NCBI RefSeq assembly: GCF_030463565.1
Contig: NC_134652.1
Coordinates: 20,127,397 to 20,191,396 of the forward strand
Direction of reading: 5' to 3'
From: Pelecanus crispus
Taxonomy: Eukaryota; Chordata; Aves; Pelecaniformes; Pelecanidae
Length of the DNA stretch: 64,000 bases
Below the pieces are notes generated by a model. That model saw nothing but the letters and a program-made list of their open reading frames with translations. It made no database searches and was not told the DNA's origin. Below are positions 37,342 to 50,000 of the stretch, piece after piece; the stretch's first letter is position 1, and every line of letters begins with the position of its first letter. The position numbers and the translations under genes are program-made.

Positions 37342-40300
37342 GCATTAAGTTTGGAAAGAATCTATAATTTTCAGACTCTTAAAGTAAACTATAACACGTA
37401 GTTACAGCCCCTTTCTAATCAGGTATACCTGATTTTGACTTCAGGCTGCTTCTTCCTATCCTCCATGACATAGAGGGAAATTCTCCTGAAGATCTAATTA
37501 TAGCATATAGTGTAGCAGCTATAATTAAATGAGAGGAAGCTTGATCTGTGCTCCGTGACACTGGGTTATTTAAAAGATTTGTGAGTAATTGGCTTAACTG
37601 AGAACAGCTGTAAAATTATGCTAACAAATCAGACAGAGCAAAGGTTTGGCTAGCGTAATAGAATTTTGAGTTTAAAAGTATTTTTCTTCCCCAAAATGTG
37701 CACACACATACACTTTAGCTTATTTACCTTTTTTTTTATGCTGAAACATCCCAAAAGGTAAAAAGGAGTTCCATAAAATCTGAATTTAAAGAAAATTCCA
37801 ATAAATCTTACCCACAAGCTTCCTCAGATTAACTCCTTTCGACACATCAACATTTTCCAAGAATCTTTTCTTCCACTCATTAATGGAAATCAGGACACCA
37901 AACTCTGTGAATGAGAAAGTTTAACTAAGAGTTGGGACTCTCCTAGATTTTTCAAAAGTAGCCTCATGTGTTTTTTCTAGGAGTTTTAATTAACACAGTT
38001 AAAATAAACCCAAATACTGCCAAAGATAACAAATGATGCTATACTATACCACACTTTTTATCTGTTTTTTGAATCAAAGATAGATTTTTCTCCTGTGTTT
38101 TTATAAGTTTTCTAAGAGAAAGATATTTACCAAGGTGTACACCTCAGCACACATCAGATTGTAAGGGAATTCAAGCTAAAAAAATGTTTCACACATAAAT
38201 TCTGTGAAGATAAAGTAAGCTGCAAATCCTTTACCAGTGCAGGGCTTTGCATCATCATTTTATTTGCATAATTTAACAGAAGCTCCTAAAAGGGAGATCA
38301 AATGGGCTAGGATGAAAGCAGAGCCATATGATCTCCTCTGGAGTATTTTTGCTTGCAGAGTTAAGATAAGTGACCAAGGTCCACATTAGGGACAGTTGTT
38401 AGATCCACGTGAGTCCTTAATTTAGCATTGTTCCACAAACATTAATATATTTGCCTTTTAAGTCCTCAGCTCAAGTAAACCAGCAACCATCAGTATCTGG
38501 GTAGAGTAGACAATCCTTGGCTTAACCTTGGAGTAAGGCTGTAGTAAGGTACTTCAGCTGTCCTTTCCACAGCTCCAGCTACCTGTTGGTACAACTAAGG
38601 GGAAGCAAAGCCTGTAACCAGGTAGAAGAAGGGGTATATCTGTATCCCCAAACACTGTAATAGAACAACCGCTCAGCCAAGTGTTATCAGGCAGTGTCAG
38701 AAGGAGGTTCCTTGCTTTGCTTACACTTTCAACATACTTCAACTAAAGCAAAAACTGCATTTGAAAGAAAGGCTTTTCTTTGCAGAGTTTAATGCAATTT
38801 CTCCCTCCTTCTGTGTGGTCGTGTAAAGGGTAGCTCAGGAGACAGCTCTTGATTTACAGCCAGTATAAATCAAAGAAGGGGCCACCGACGGGCTGCACAC
38901 AATCTAATTTGTCTGGGATCCCCAGAAGAGTTTGCCAAACACTGGAAGATTAGCAGTTCTCACTTACCCTAGTGACAAGAATGTGCCGTCAGCACTGATA
39001 AATATTCAGACTATCAGCTGCTGACTGCTTGCTGTGTTTCCACAGAACTGTGCAGATTAACTCCAGGGGGACTGAGAGGGACACAAGCTTAAGCTATATA
39101 AATTTGGAGATTTCAGCATGCTGCAGGGACTGAGCAAGCCACAGGTCTAAGAATTCAGGGAGACTTCTCCTCAAAACAGTTATGAAGGGCAGTACAAATC
39201 CTGCGCTCTCACAATAAACTGCCTGAAGAATATTCAGAGTATCCGTTACCACAAACCTACAGTTTTAATTTGTTAATAGTTACATTTCTATGTATATAAT
39301 GTTTCTGTAGGCCTACGAATATATCAACGTTTACCTGAAGAATGTAAGAACAGATGCTGTTGTCTACCTCCACCTCAGAAACAGTGTTATAGGAGTATCA
39401 GCTGTTCCAAGTAAGCCAGGAGCACATTAGCTCTTCAGAAACATTAACTTTATTAACCACTTCAGCACTGAGCACTTTTTAGCATCCAGTTAGAATTCTT
39501 GTCCATAATTCCAACCCTCTTCCCATAACTCCTGAGACACCAAGGGCACAACTAGTCATCCACCACCAAGAAATTAACAGGGAAAACTTTTGTTGCCTTT
39601 TTTACATGAAACTGTAACTGAAATTCTAGTATGAGTCAATTCAGATATCTAGATAGAGACATACAGGCAGAAAAATAAAACCAGAGCTGAAAAATTAAGC
39701 TTAGCTTGGCAAAAAGGGAAAGGGTACAGGTAATAGGCAGATCATATAATAACTTTCCAGGGCAAGGTTATTTCCACTGTCTTTCAACATAGTTAATGCA
39801 TGCTAAGAAAAGTCTGGTAACACTGCAGAGGGAAGTGTTAGTTTTCACAGAAAACATGACTGGTACAGGGTAATCCCCACATTCCTCCTCCACTCTGGCT
39901 TTTTCATTCTCTTTACATTACATACCATTTGCTTCCTCGCCAGACTAGATAGATTTGGCTAGATGTGCCTTTGCTGCTGACTGTAATTGTCTTTGTGAAA
40001 CTCCAACCTTAACTCAGAAGCAGAGCTCAGTACTGATGAGCAGAAGAAAACACCTTGAGTTTCTTCCCCTGCACTCCTGGCTGTGCCCCTCTCTTCTCTT
40101 CTATCACCTGGGGCCCTGTCACCAGCTGATCCTCCTCGCTAAACCAGCAGAAACCCACATCTCATGCAACAGCACCCACAGCAGACTGTTAGTGGAAATG
40201 TCTTGTATCTCAGGTGTGACAAATCAAGATTTGCTTTGCAGGAGCACACTACAGCTGCCCAGAAATATCCATAGTGAGCTAGCTATAAGTTCTGTGTTTG

Positions 40301-41770
40301 AAAGCAGAGACAGCTTGTAATGTTGCTCCATCACTCATCTTCAGCTGATGCTGTTCACTGAGGTGGAATCTTGTAGACCAAGACTGTGACATTAGTAAGA
40401 CAAGTGACCAGAACTATAATTAATAGAATAACCTTGCTCTGTCCTAGAAGAGTCTGGTGACAACATTTGCTGAGAACTGATCTTTTTTCTAATGAAAAAA
40501 AATTACCTAAAGTTTTATCTGCTAATATTGGAAAACTATGCCTGGAACACATCTTGCAACAATTCTTTTTTATTCTCTCTACAGAGGAAAATTATGCTCC
40601 GGTTTACACAAAGTAAAAATTCACCTCTTCATCAAGAGAATTTTTATGTTCATTTATAGATTTTATTTACTGTTATGTATCCCTGGAGAGCCTGGAATCT
40701 CATAGTTAAAAACAGATGAAAATTACTTTCTTAGCTTTTTTCTCACAAGCACATAAATCTCATTCCGTGTAGCAAACATTTGTCCCTAAAGAAAATACAT
40801 TTAAACTTCCCCAGAGATTACAAAAGCTCTGCTAAAGCAAGAAGCTATTCTATCACATCCAAAATGGCATCTAAGCCCATCCCAGTCCCCTGTGAAGTGG
40901 CCAATGCTTCTCACACCCTCTGAGTTTGGCCAGTGCCCCTGTTGTACCACAGGGCAAGACACTGCCTCGGAGCTGAGATCCCTGCCCCTTCTCCCCCTTT
41001 CTAGCCCACAGTGTCAGGCAAGGGATTACAGTCCTCTGAGAAGAAAGATGCTGGCAATCACCTCCAAATCAATCACCAGCGTGTCTGGTCGCAGCAAGAG
41101 CCAGTAACAAGCTACCGACTGCTATCACTGTTAAATATTTACGTCAGCTATGCCTGCTGAAGTCCAGGCTGAGAGAAAGCACAGGGTACCTACCATTCAT
41201 CAGCACAGTTGAGCTGATGGACAGGCTCAAGGTCCCATGGACCACTCCTCCTGCTCCACACAGGCTCTGCACCCAGCCGCATCCTCCCACTCTTCATGCT
41301 CCTACTGCAGCTGCAGTAGTTGTCCTCACCAAGCCGGTCCCCCTTCCTCAAACCATAGAAGGATCTATTTGCTTTGTTCCTGGGGCAGTTTTCTGTGGCT
41401 CCCCAAATGGTCTGTTGGGTGCTGGTATCAGCACTAGAAATTGGAGCAAAAAAAGGGACAACAGGGGTACAGGACTTCTGTGTCTGACAGCAACAGACCA
41501 CTAGATCAGCTCATCTTCATCACTGAATCCTACCCTCTAGCACCATCAAGCAGAGTGACCATGAAGCATGCATTGGATCAGCAGAGGAGTTGTACCTCTT
41601 TCTCACTCAAGGACTTGTTGTTCAGCCATTAAAGAATGAGAGATGACACCTGGCCAGTGAAGAGACATTTACACTTCTAAGAAAATGTCAGGGACATTCA
41701 TTCCCATGTCAGGGAAAAACCTACAACCAGTTCCTGAATAATGGAGATTCAGCAACTTCTGGTTTAATTA

Positions 41771-41937
41771 TCATAGAATCATAGAATCGTTTAGGTCTTC
41801 CTTTAAGATCATCCAGTCCAACTATTAACCTAACACTACCAAGTCCACCACTAAACCAATTAAGGGTAGAGTAACAATTAATTTCATGTTTTCTGGCTTG
41901 GTGGCTGGATTATTTTTTAATGAAAGTAAAAGCTAGG
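41771..41937 (-). mobile_element. CR1 LINE 3' tail fragment with variant upstream junction
   Basis: The minus strand ends in the CR1 octamer repeat (plus strand TCATAGAATCATAGAATC at 41771). The shared tail blocks follow, but about 10 bases of the usual TTGGAAAAGA segment are missing. Beyond the ACTAAACCAATTAAGGG junction it shares the variant segment seen at 32433-32532. It abuts the larger CR1 copy starting at about 41938, so two CR1 3' ends in the same orientation lie within 170 bp. It is either a separate insertion or part of a composite element. Confidence 0.75.
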
Positions 41938-43690
41938 AATCACTAAGGTTGGAAAGGATCTCTAAGATCATCAGTCCAACCGTCAACCCAACACCACCAC
42001 ACCTACTAAACTATGTCCCAAAGTGCCACGTCTACACGTTTTTTGAACACTTCCAGGGATGGGGACTCCACCACCTCTCTAGGCAGCCTGTTCCAATGCT
42101 TGACTACTCTTTCAGTAAAGAAATTTCTCCTACTATCCAATCTAAACCTCCTGTGATGCAGCTTGAGGCCATTTCTTCTCATCCTATTACTAGTTACTTG
42201 GGAGAAGAGACCAACACCCACCTCACTACAACCTCCTTTCAGGTAGCTGTAGAGAGCGAGGGAGACCTTATCTCCCCTCTGCTTCCTCTTCTCCAGGCTA
42301 AACAACCCCAGTTCCCTCAGCCGCTCCTCATAAGATTTGTGCTCCAGACCCTTCACCAGCCTTGTTGCCCTTCTCTGAACACGCTCCAGCAACTCAATGT
42401 CTTTCTTGTAGTGAGGGGCCTGAAAGCAAACACAGTATTCCAGGTGCGGCCTCACCAGTGCCGAGTACAGGGGGACAATCACCTCCCTGCTCCTGCTGGC
42501 CACACTATTCCTGATACAAGCCAGGATGCTGTTGGCCTTCTTGGCCACCTGGGCACACTGCTGGCTCATGTTCAGCCGGCTGTCTGCCAACACCCCCAGG
42601 TCCTTTTCGGCCAGGCAGCTTTCCAGCCACTCTTCCCCAAGCCTGTAGCGCTGCATGGGGTTGTTGTGACCCAAGTGCAGGACCTGGCACTTGGCCTTGT
42701 TAAACCTCATACAGTTGGCCTCAGCTCATCAATCCAGCCTGTCCAGGTCCCTCTGCAGGGCCATCCTACCCTCGAGCAGATCGACACTCCCACCCAGTTT
42801 GGTGTCACCTGCAAACTTACTGAGGGTGCTCTCAATCCCCTCATCCAGATCACTGATAAAGATATTAAACAAGACTGGCCCCAAAACTGAGCCCTGGGGA
42901 ACAGCACTTGTGACCAGCTGCCAACTGGATTTAACTCCATTCACCACAACTCTCTGGGCTCAGCCACCCAGCCAGTTTTTTACCCAGTGAAGAGTACACC
43001 TGCCTAAGCCATGAGCCACCAGCTTCCCTAGGAGAACGCTGTGGGAGACGGTGTCAAAGGCTTTACTAAAGTCCAGGTAGATGACATCCACAGCCTTTCC
43101 TTCATCCACCAGGCAGATCAAGCAGGACCTGCCTTTCATGAACTCATGCTGGCTGGACCTGATCCCCTGGTTGACCTGAACATGCCTCTCAATGTCAAGA
43201 TGAACAGCTCCATAATCTTCCCTGGTACCAAGGTCAGGCTGACAGGCCTGTAGTTCCCTGGATCCTCCTTTCAGCCCTTCTTGTAGATGGATGTCACACT
43301 GGCAAGCCTCCAGTCATCTGGGACCTCCCCTGTTAACCAGGACTGCTAACAGATGATGGAGAGTGGCTTGATAAGTTCCTCCGCCAGCTCCCTCAGTACT
43401 CTTGGATGGATCCCATCCAGCCCCATAAACTTCTGAGTGTCCTGGTGGCATAGCATGTTATTAACTGCTTCCTCCTGGATTATGGGGGCTTCATTCTGCT
43501 CTCTGCCCCTGTCTTCCAGCTCAGGGGGCTGAATACCCTGGGCATAACTGGTCTGACTATTAAAGGCTGAGGCAAAGAAAGCATTAAGTACCTCAGCCTT
43601 TTCCTCATCCTTGGTGGCAAAGGTCTCCCCCACATCCAATAAAGGATGGAGATTCTCCTTGGCTCACTTTTTGTTGATTATGAGTAGGTC
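41938..43690 (-). pseudogene. 5'-truncated, inactivated CR1 LINE with ORF2 remnant
   Basis: A minus-strand CR1 copy of about 1.75 kb. From the element's 5' side it holds a segment upstream of the RT core (43639 to 43346, with the typical GPDGIHPRVL-like block read here as GLDGIHPRVL), RT-core remnants, the RT block with [13 protein letters not shown] and the catalytic region (42947-42732), and a C-terminal ORF2 frame of 234 codons (42710-42006, including CQVLHLG and [17 protein letters not shown]). The catalytic motif at 42795-42815 reads FAGDTKL, with glycine replacing an expected aspartate. In-frame stops occur near 43271, near 42965 and as a TGA pair at 42726-42731, and the frame changes near 43.14 kb. 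The endonuclease region is absent. The 5' boundary is approximate. Confidence 0.9.
42006..42710 (-). pseudogene. CR1 ORF2 C-terminal fragment (longest open frame in the repeat)
   Basis: This 234-codon frame is the conserved region after the reverse transcriptase in CR1 ORF2. It is recognisable from [14 protein letters not shown] at its start, [31 protein letters not shown], and a terminal [20 protein letters not shown] block. It is in frame with the RT segment but separated from it by two adjacent TGA codons, so it is not translated as part of a functional polyprotein. It keeps open reading because the copy is fairly young, not because it is a host gene. Confidence 0.9.
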
Positions 43691-44063
43691 AGGCCTGTCT
43701 TTTCTATTTTGGATGTCTTATTTACATTTTACCTTAACTTTGCTTGACTTAGTAATTTCAATGCAGCTGAATAACACAAAGCCATTCCCCAACCATGGAT
43801 CTGATAAATTTATGAAGTGGCCACAATAGGGCACAAAACCTCTAAATTCTCATGCAGGACCAGGATTACAAACAGAAGAGATGTCACTTATTAGACTAAC
43901 TTGTACAAAGGGAAGAATTAGACAAGTCTTTAAACATGTAAGCCCTCCTTGATCTTATAAGGACAATTACATCCTTAGACCACCATGGCTACCACAAATC
44001 TTGTATGTTGGATGGTATATGTGCTATATACATACCTCCATGCCATGATATAGCATGGAAGAT

Positions 44064-44077
44064 AAAAAAAAAAAAAA
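44064..44077 (+). repeat. A14 homopolymer
   Basis: A run of 14 adenines. Nothing else is apparent around it. Confidence 0.75.
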
Positions 44078-47000
44078 ATTGTTTTATGAAGAGGTAACTA
44101 AAAAGTAGGGCCTGAGTCTGTGTGGGCACAAGCTTGTCTGATCTTTCCAGAAATATCTGTCAGTCTAAAAAAATATCTCAAAGGTATTACGTCTATTTGC
44201 AGATCTTGTTCTGGCTGTGTCTTAGGTCCTTCATAGCTACAGCAAAATAGCACCAGTTTTAGCACAGGCTCCAGTTCCCCCAGAACATAACACGCTGTGA
44301 AGACCTGAAGCAGGTGGAGCTGGGGCACGATGGTGACCAGGAGAGAGAGAGAGAGGCCTCTTGCCCCAAACAGGGATAACCACAGGAGAACACAGGGAAC
44401 GAGCAGAGATCCAAAAAACATGACCTTTCAAGAAAGGCTGAACATCACAGAACACAAAAGGCCGTCTTTAAATATGGGAAAGTAGTTATAAAAGGGTTAT
44501 ATCCTATGAGGACAGAATAAGGAGTAATGAACTGATATTGCAGCCGGGAGATCTAGAGGGCAGGGAAATCTAAGGGTAAAGAGAATGAGCTCGTGGACTA
44601 GAGATTTCCGGAAAGATCTGGACTCCCACTCGGGAGGGCTTTGACACTGGATGGGGCTACTGTCTGTCAGAGATGCAGCAGAGAGCAACCTGATTCTTGG
44701 AAAACTCATCCAGTCCAACCTTATTCCAGTCTCTTATTCCTATAGCTTTTTCTTTTGTCTTACTTCTAGTTCGATGTGCTGCCATTCTTCAAGCCATTTT
44801 GACTCCACTCAGTAACCCTTTCCCTAACTTTTCATGGAGATAATCCACCCTGTTTTGCCTTAATTTTCTACTGTTAAGTTTACTGAAACACTCAAAATAC
44901 AAAAACCACATGAAAGGCATTTGAAGTCAGCAAGATGAAAACAAATGTGAAATGTTTATGTTTTCTGAAGTTTGTGTTGTTGAAAAGGGAAAAATAAATT
45001 TCACAGAGCTATGCAATGTAGGACATTTTCTGAAAATTGTTTCCTGCAAAGGTTGACTGCAGCTACAGTTAAAGTTAAAAATTAGCTTTTTCCTTTCCAG
45101 AGGTATGCTATTCTTTTGTGCTTTTGTTGTACCCCTCTAACAGAGATCACCCCTGAATAGCCTGCAGACACTGCTAATCTCTATTACAGGAAAATTACAC
45201 CATTGGCTGTAGAAAATCTTGTTGCTGATGGGCAATAGATAATACCACCTCAGATTTTTAGCCTCAAGTTCCTACCTTTCCTAGTTTCATGGATAAATTC
45301 CCAGCTTTCAGGTAATGGCTTTGACAGAACACAGATCAGACCAGGGAGAAGTAGGAATTCAGACGTCTGCCACGCTGGCTTTTGTTCTCACTGGCTCCAT
45401 GATGGAGCTCCATGAGGTTTCTTTGATCCTGTTAGTGCTGACACCATAACTGTGAGCAGGAGAAAGTTGACACGAACTTGTGGAGACAGACTTGTAGACC
45501 TGCTTTTTGTCAAGAACTTTGTGATGGTCACTAAAGGCAGGAGGCTAGAAATGCGGCAGTTTTAAGTCATTTGTTTTGCATCCCTTCTTTGTTTGGAGAG
45601 CTACAAAGCAGCACTGCAGAGACTAAGCACCCATTGATGAAAGACTATTTAAATCACCTGAGGTGGTCTAACATTTATGCTTCTGCTAATTTTGAGCCTA
45701 TGCTCTTAGTAGCAGCTGCTAACAGCTTTTCCAGCTCCTCATTTAAACAAAATCAACCTGTCAGCATTTGCCTGTCAATGAATCTCTGATAACACTAGCA
45801 AGTAATTCAGTACTTTAGGAGTTTTTGTTTGATCAGTGTCCATGAAATGGTAACTTTTTTTTGTTGTTTTGGTATACTCTAAGCCAGAAATTTCTTTCTT
45901 TTCATTCAGAACTCAGAGGTTATAGCTCAAAGTATTTGTTTCTGAATACAGTCCTTCATGAAGCCACAAGGCTAAATTCTGCTTGCAGGCAAATTTCCAC
46001 GGAAGCCAACACAGTCACATACAAATGCATTTAAGGACAGGTTTTGGTACACTGTAGTTAACAGAGAAGTCAGTCAGGACAGCTTGAATAATGTAGCAGC
46101 TAATAGAGACATTTTATTTATCACCAGGCAATTGTTCCAATTCAATTTACAAATTAAATCACCTTCTAAGATGGGATAGGATGCTCTAACAAAAAGGTAT
46201 GTATGTTCCCAACATAATGACATAGTCTCCTCTTTCTGCTTTCATCCTCAGTGTACACATCTTTGAATCACAGCATTGGAAAGCAAAGCTGTGAGGTATG
46301 AAAAAATATTTCTATTATCTGAAGTTTTAAAACTGGTACATTCTCATACCAGTATTCTCTGCAATTCTCTGCAATTCCAGCATGCTAGTTTGTTATCCAA
46401 GTACCTGATGTTCTGCAGTGGCTCAGTTCTGAATGTATTTTTAGGGTTTTGTGCATCACTGCACATCATGAGCTCTTCCAAATCATCTGCCATTAGGCTT
46501 TCTATTACATGGACTCATGTTTCAAGAGTCTTCAGTTAATGAAAGAAAAACTGACAGTAACTAAGAGAAAACTATGTCAAAAAAGAAAGGTAAAATGAAA
46601 GGTAGTTTTGAAATTCTCTGCCCACAGTTTTAATTTAATTCACTGTTGTCTGTGTGGCAATAAATGAATTCATTTTCAGTCATTTGAATGTTGACATTAA
46701 AAAAATACTATTTAGTGACTCCTTGCATCTGGAACGCAGTTTTTAATTTAAACAATAAGATTTTGTTAACTAATAGAGTTTACAAAACCTGGAAAATTAT
46801 ACGTTAAAAAGATGTGAGAAGTGTTATTGTGCTTTTCTCTAGCAGTAGGATCTCTGTCAATAAAGTCAAAAACAAAACCCAAATTGATATTTTGGTTCCC
46901 TATGTGGGCTGGAAGAAAAAGACAGAAGAAAAAGTGAATTAATGTTACATAAAAAGGGAACTGGAAGTCATCAGCCCATTCCAACTGTAGTAAACAGGAC

Positions 47001-50000
47001 CCTCAAGTGCTGTTTTACTGCAGATGATATTTTATTGAACCACAAAACCAAAATACTGATGAAGAGCATAAATCTTTATAAGAGAACAAAAAGAGCTGTG
47101 GAATAATGCCACCTCTACTTCGAAAGCTGAGACATGTTAGGAAAGAGAAAGCAAGGCGGGGAAGAAGGAAGGGTAGAGATATCTACCAAGACACTTCTTT
47201 CCTCTCAAGACAGCATGACTTCAGTACTTCATAGGCGTCTTCCCTTCTCCCCGTCTACAAGAGCAGAACAGCTTTAACACTGTGGAATTAGTTAGCCTCT
47301 GTGCAGCAATTAAAGATGCTAGTTAAAAAAAACATTAGCCCTGGCTGGGAGCTGTGTTTGGCAAGACACCCACTCCTTAAGGCACAGGACAGGTCAAAAG
47401 AGGCAGGGCTCAGCAAATGTAGTTATTCAGGCTGGGCAAGCATATGGGTCTGGGGGCACTGCTGCAGCTCTGAGCAGGCAGTAGGTACCGCTTAGTGACC
47501 TAAGTTCATCGGTATAGCTATAGCCTAGTTAAACACGGGCTGACCCCTCTCATAGTCCAAAACCAATCCAGGGACCTCATGAATCAAATATTCAGCTGGC
47601 AAAAATACAGGTACTGGCCATGGTGTAGCTACATGAATTTATGTAAGTTGAAGTCCCATGCCCAGGAAAGAGTATAAGTAAAAAGCTGAGATTCAAGGCT
47701 AATTCTGGACATTCTTCCCAATGGCTTAAAAGAGAAATGACTAAATGCCTTTACTTGGGGTTTGCATGCACCAAAATAATCTTTTCCAAGTCAACGTCAC
47801 CACTGAGTAGCATACAGTTTGTAGCGTACTTACTTTAGCAGCTCATAGCACCCTGTCCGTAAAGCTTTCTCTCTCCGTCTCTGCAAGTCATTTGGACTCC
47901 TCTTCCTTTTTACTACCCTCCTCCCTGCTCCTCTAAGTTCCTGCTTTAACAGGACTCACGCTTGATTGACTTCTGCCTTCATGCTGTTTTGGTTTCTTCA
48001 CCACAGAGAGACAGGTCTGTTGCTTCCTTGGCCTTTGCTATGTAATTTACAGAGAAAAGCAGAAAAATAGGTCACACCATCTTCAGCTTTAGATACTTGG
48101 GATCAACTTGCCCACCTTTGAAAGGGAGAGCTATTGTCCATTCCCACAGAGTCACCCTCCCCGCACTGATGGCGAGCTGCAACATACTCCAGGGGAGCAG
48201 GAGACAACACAGGTGATTTCTTCAAGCCTTAAATCTCATCCTAAACCACCATAGCTCTCCAGTGTTAGCGGAAAAACTAACATTAGAGGTCTGCTATTTA
48301 AATTACAATGGGCTGTAAACTGTTAACAGTTTAGGAGCATTTACCAGATCATTCAGCTGCCCCTGCTGCCAGGAAGCAGGCAAGGATGCACAACCAGAAC
48401 TGGTTTCTGTGTCACCTGTCCTAATTTAACTTGCCATGGACTAATTTTTCAGCAGTTGAACAACTGGTGTCCCCATGGGAAAACCTTGACAAGAGAAGAA
48501 ACATTCCAATCTCTTCCTCTAACAGTTCGTATGAGCTTAGTGGTACTTCTGTAAAAAAAAAAAAAAACCCACATGTCAGCCAGCAAAGTTGAATAAAGTG
48601 CAACCCTAGTACCGGTTCTAAATCCAAGACTGGTCCAGATGAGCGATCTGCAGACAGCATATACAGCAACGCTCTCAGGAAAATTGTCAAAAAAAATGAA
48701 ATGGGCTTCTTAATGCTGCTCCATCAGCACTTTGGAAATCTGTATTTTATGAATTTCCTCAAATAACACAACTACTATGCATTTCGTTAAAATCTTAATG
48801 CAAGAAATGGGCCCTCACTGACGACGCTAAGATAAAGTAACATTCAATAGGAAAAGCTATCTGAAGATCCAGCTCCCAGTATCAGATTGGAAGATAGGCT
48901 TCAATCTTACTTCAATTTCTTGCCGATAGAAGCACAATTGCTGATACAAACTCAAGAGCTATTAATATAGTTAAAACCGTAAGTAGTTGCACACTCCCAT
49001 CAAGCTGTAAAGCAGCACAAAGTATCATTCTTGTGACTAAACCAGGCACCATACCCTTGAATTCCACATAGGAGTTACTCATATGGTCTGGATTATGAGG
49101 GAGAATGTGAGAGTAAAACTGCATAAAACCAGTGTACAGCACAGCACTTTTAATCTCTAGGAAATGGAGAACAAATGGAATGATGGACATTAAAAAACAT
49201 ACGTGTAACATCAAGGCTTAACAGGTAACCATAAAAGTGGCATGAGACACAAAACAAAAGTCAGAAGAATGAAAGGCAGAGAGACAGAGGGAAGTATTAA
49301 TACTTCTGAAAAACATTCAAAAGAGATATATGTAGACAGCATTCAATGCAAAGTATAATCTTTAATACAGCATTCTTATCTAGATTGAAATACCCCATGA
49401 TTAAGGAGCCCTCTTTTCTCCCTGACTTCAATCTTGTTTGTTGGAGAGGTGAGGGCATCTCTAACCATACCAGGTAGTGTCCATCTTGCTTTTTATCTGT
49501 AGAGCATTGACCTATAAACAAAATATTTTCCCTAGTGGCTATAACATCAAAGCAATGCAGAGATGAGAAAGATGAGAAAGGTAGTTTTATACAAGTTTTT
49601 GAACTGTTTTTCCCAAAGTAAAAATTAAGTTTCAAAATTCTTTGGGAATGAAATATTATAAGTGTGTTTAAGTCAAGCAAAACATTTCATTTCTCTAAAT
49701 CACAAATAATAAGCAAACATGGCTTACACATATCTCTATATATCTTGTACAGGACATAGATTTCTGTGTCCCAGAACACTGAAATGTTTAAGTTATGAAG
49801 AATTTAGTATTTTGGCAATATCTATATAAGAGAAATTTCCTCTTTCATCAGCTGTATTTATTGCATTAGCAAACAGGAGTCACTCCTTAAATGAAATTCA
49901 CCTTCAGGGTTTTCCTTTGAAAAGCTGTCATGAGAGTTGGAGAGACTGACTGTACTTGCTATTTCATTTTTTTATTACTCATTTGCATCACTAGAGTCTG

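Larger units (their letters stand above)
35056..41770. other. intergenic non-coding DNA
   Basis: No gene is recognised in 6.7 kb. It holds a G/T-rich tract at 35521, an A16 run at 37326 and a moderately GC-rich stretch at about 40.9-41.5 kb, where both strands have frames up to about 100 codons that match nothing I recognise. The frame at 39955 opens on a non-ATG codon and has no domain. Confidence 0.65.

Noticed and set aside
41949..42890. 313-codon plus-strand open frame, the longest in the window
   Set aside because: It is the antisense of the CR1 ORF2 remnant. The minus strand carries recognisable CR1 protein motifs, and the plus-strand product has no domain.
48912..49214. 100-codon minus-strand frame with apparent membrane segments, considered as an HTR7-like receptor exon
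   Set aside because: None of the class A receptor landmarks (DRY, CWxP, NPxxY) is present. The hydrophobic residues reflect AT-rich composition.
49297..49680. 127-codon minus-strand frame
   Set aside because: No recognisable domain, no splice-site context and no codon bias. Treated as a chance frame.
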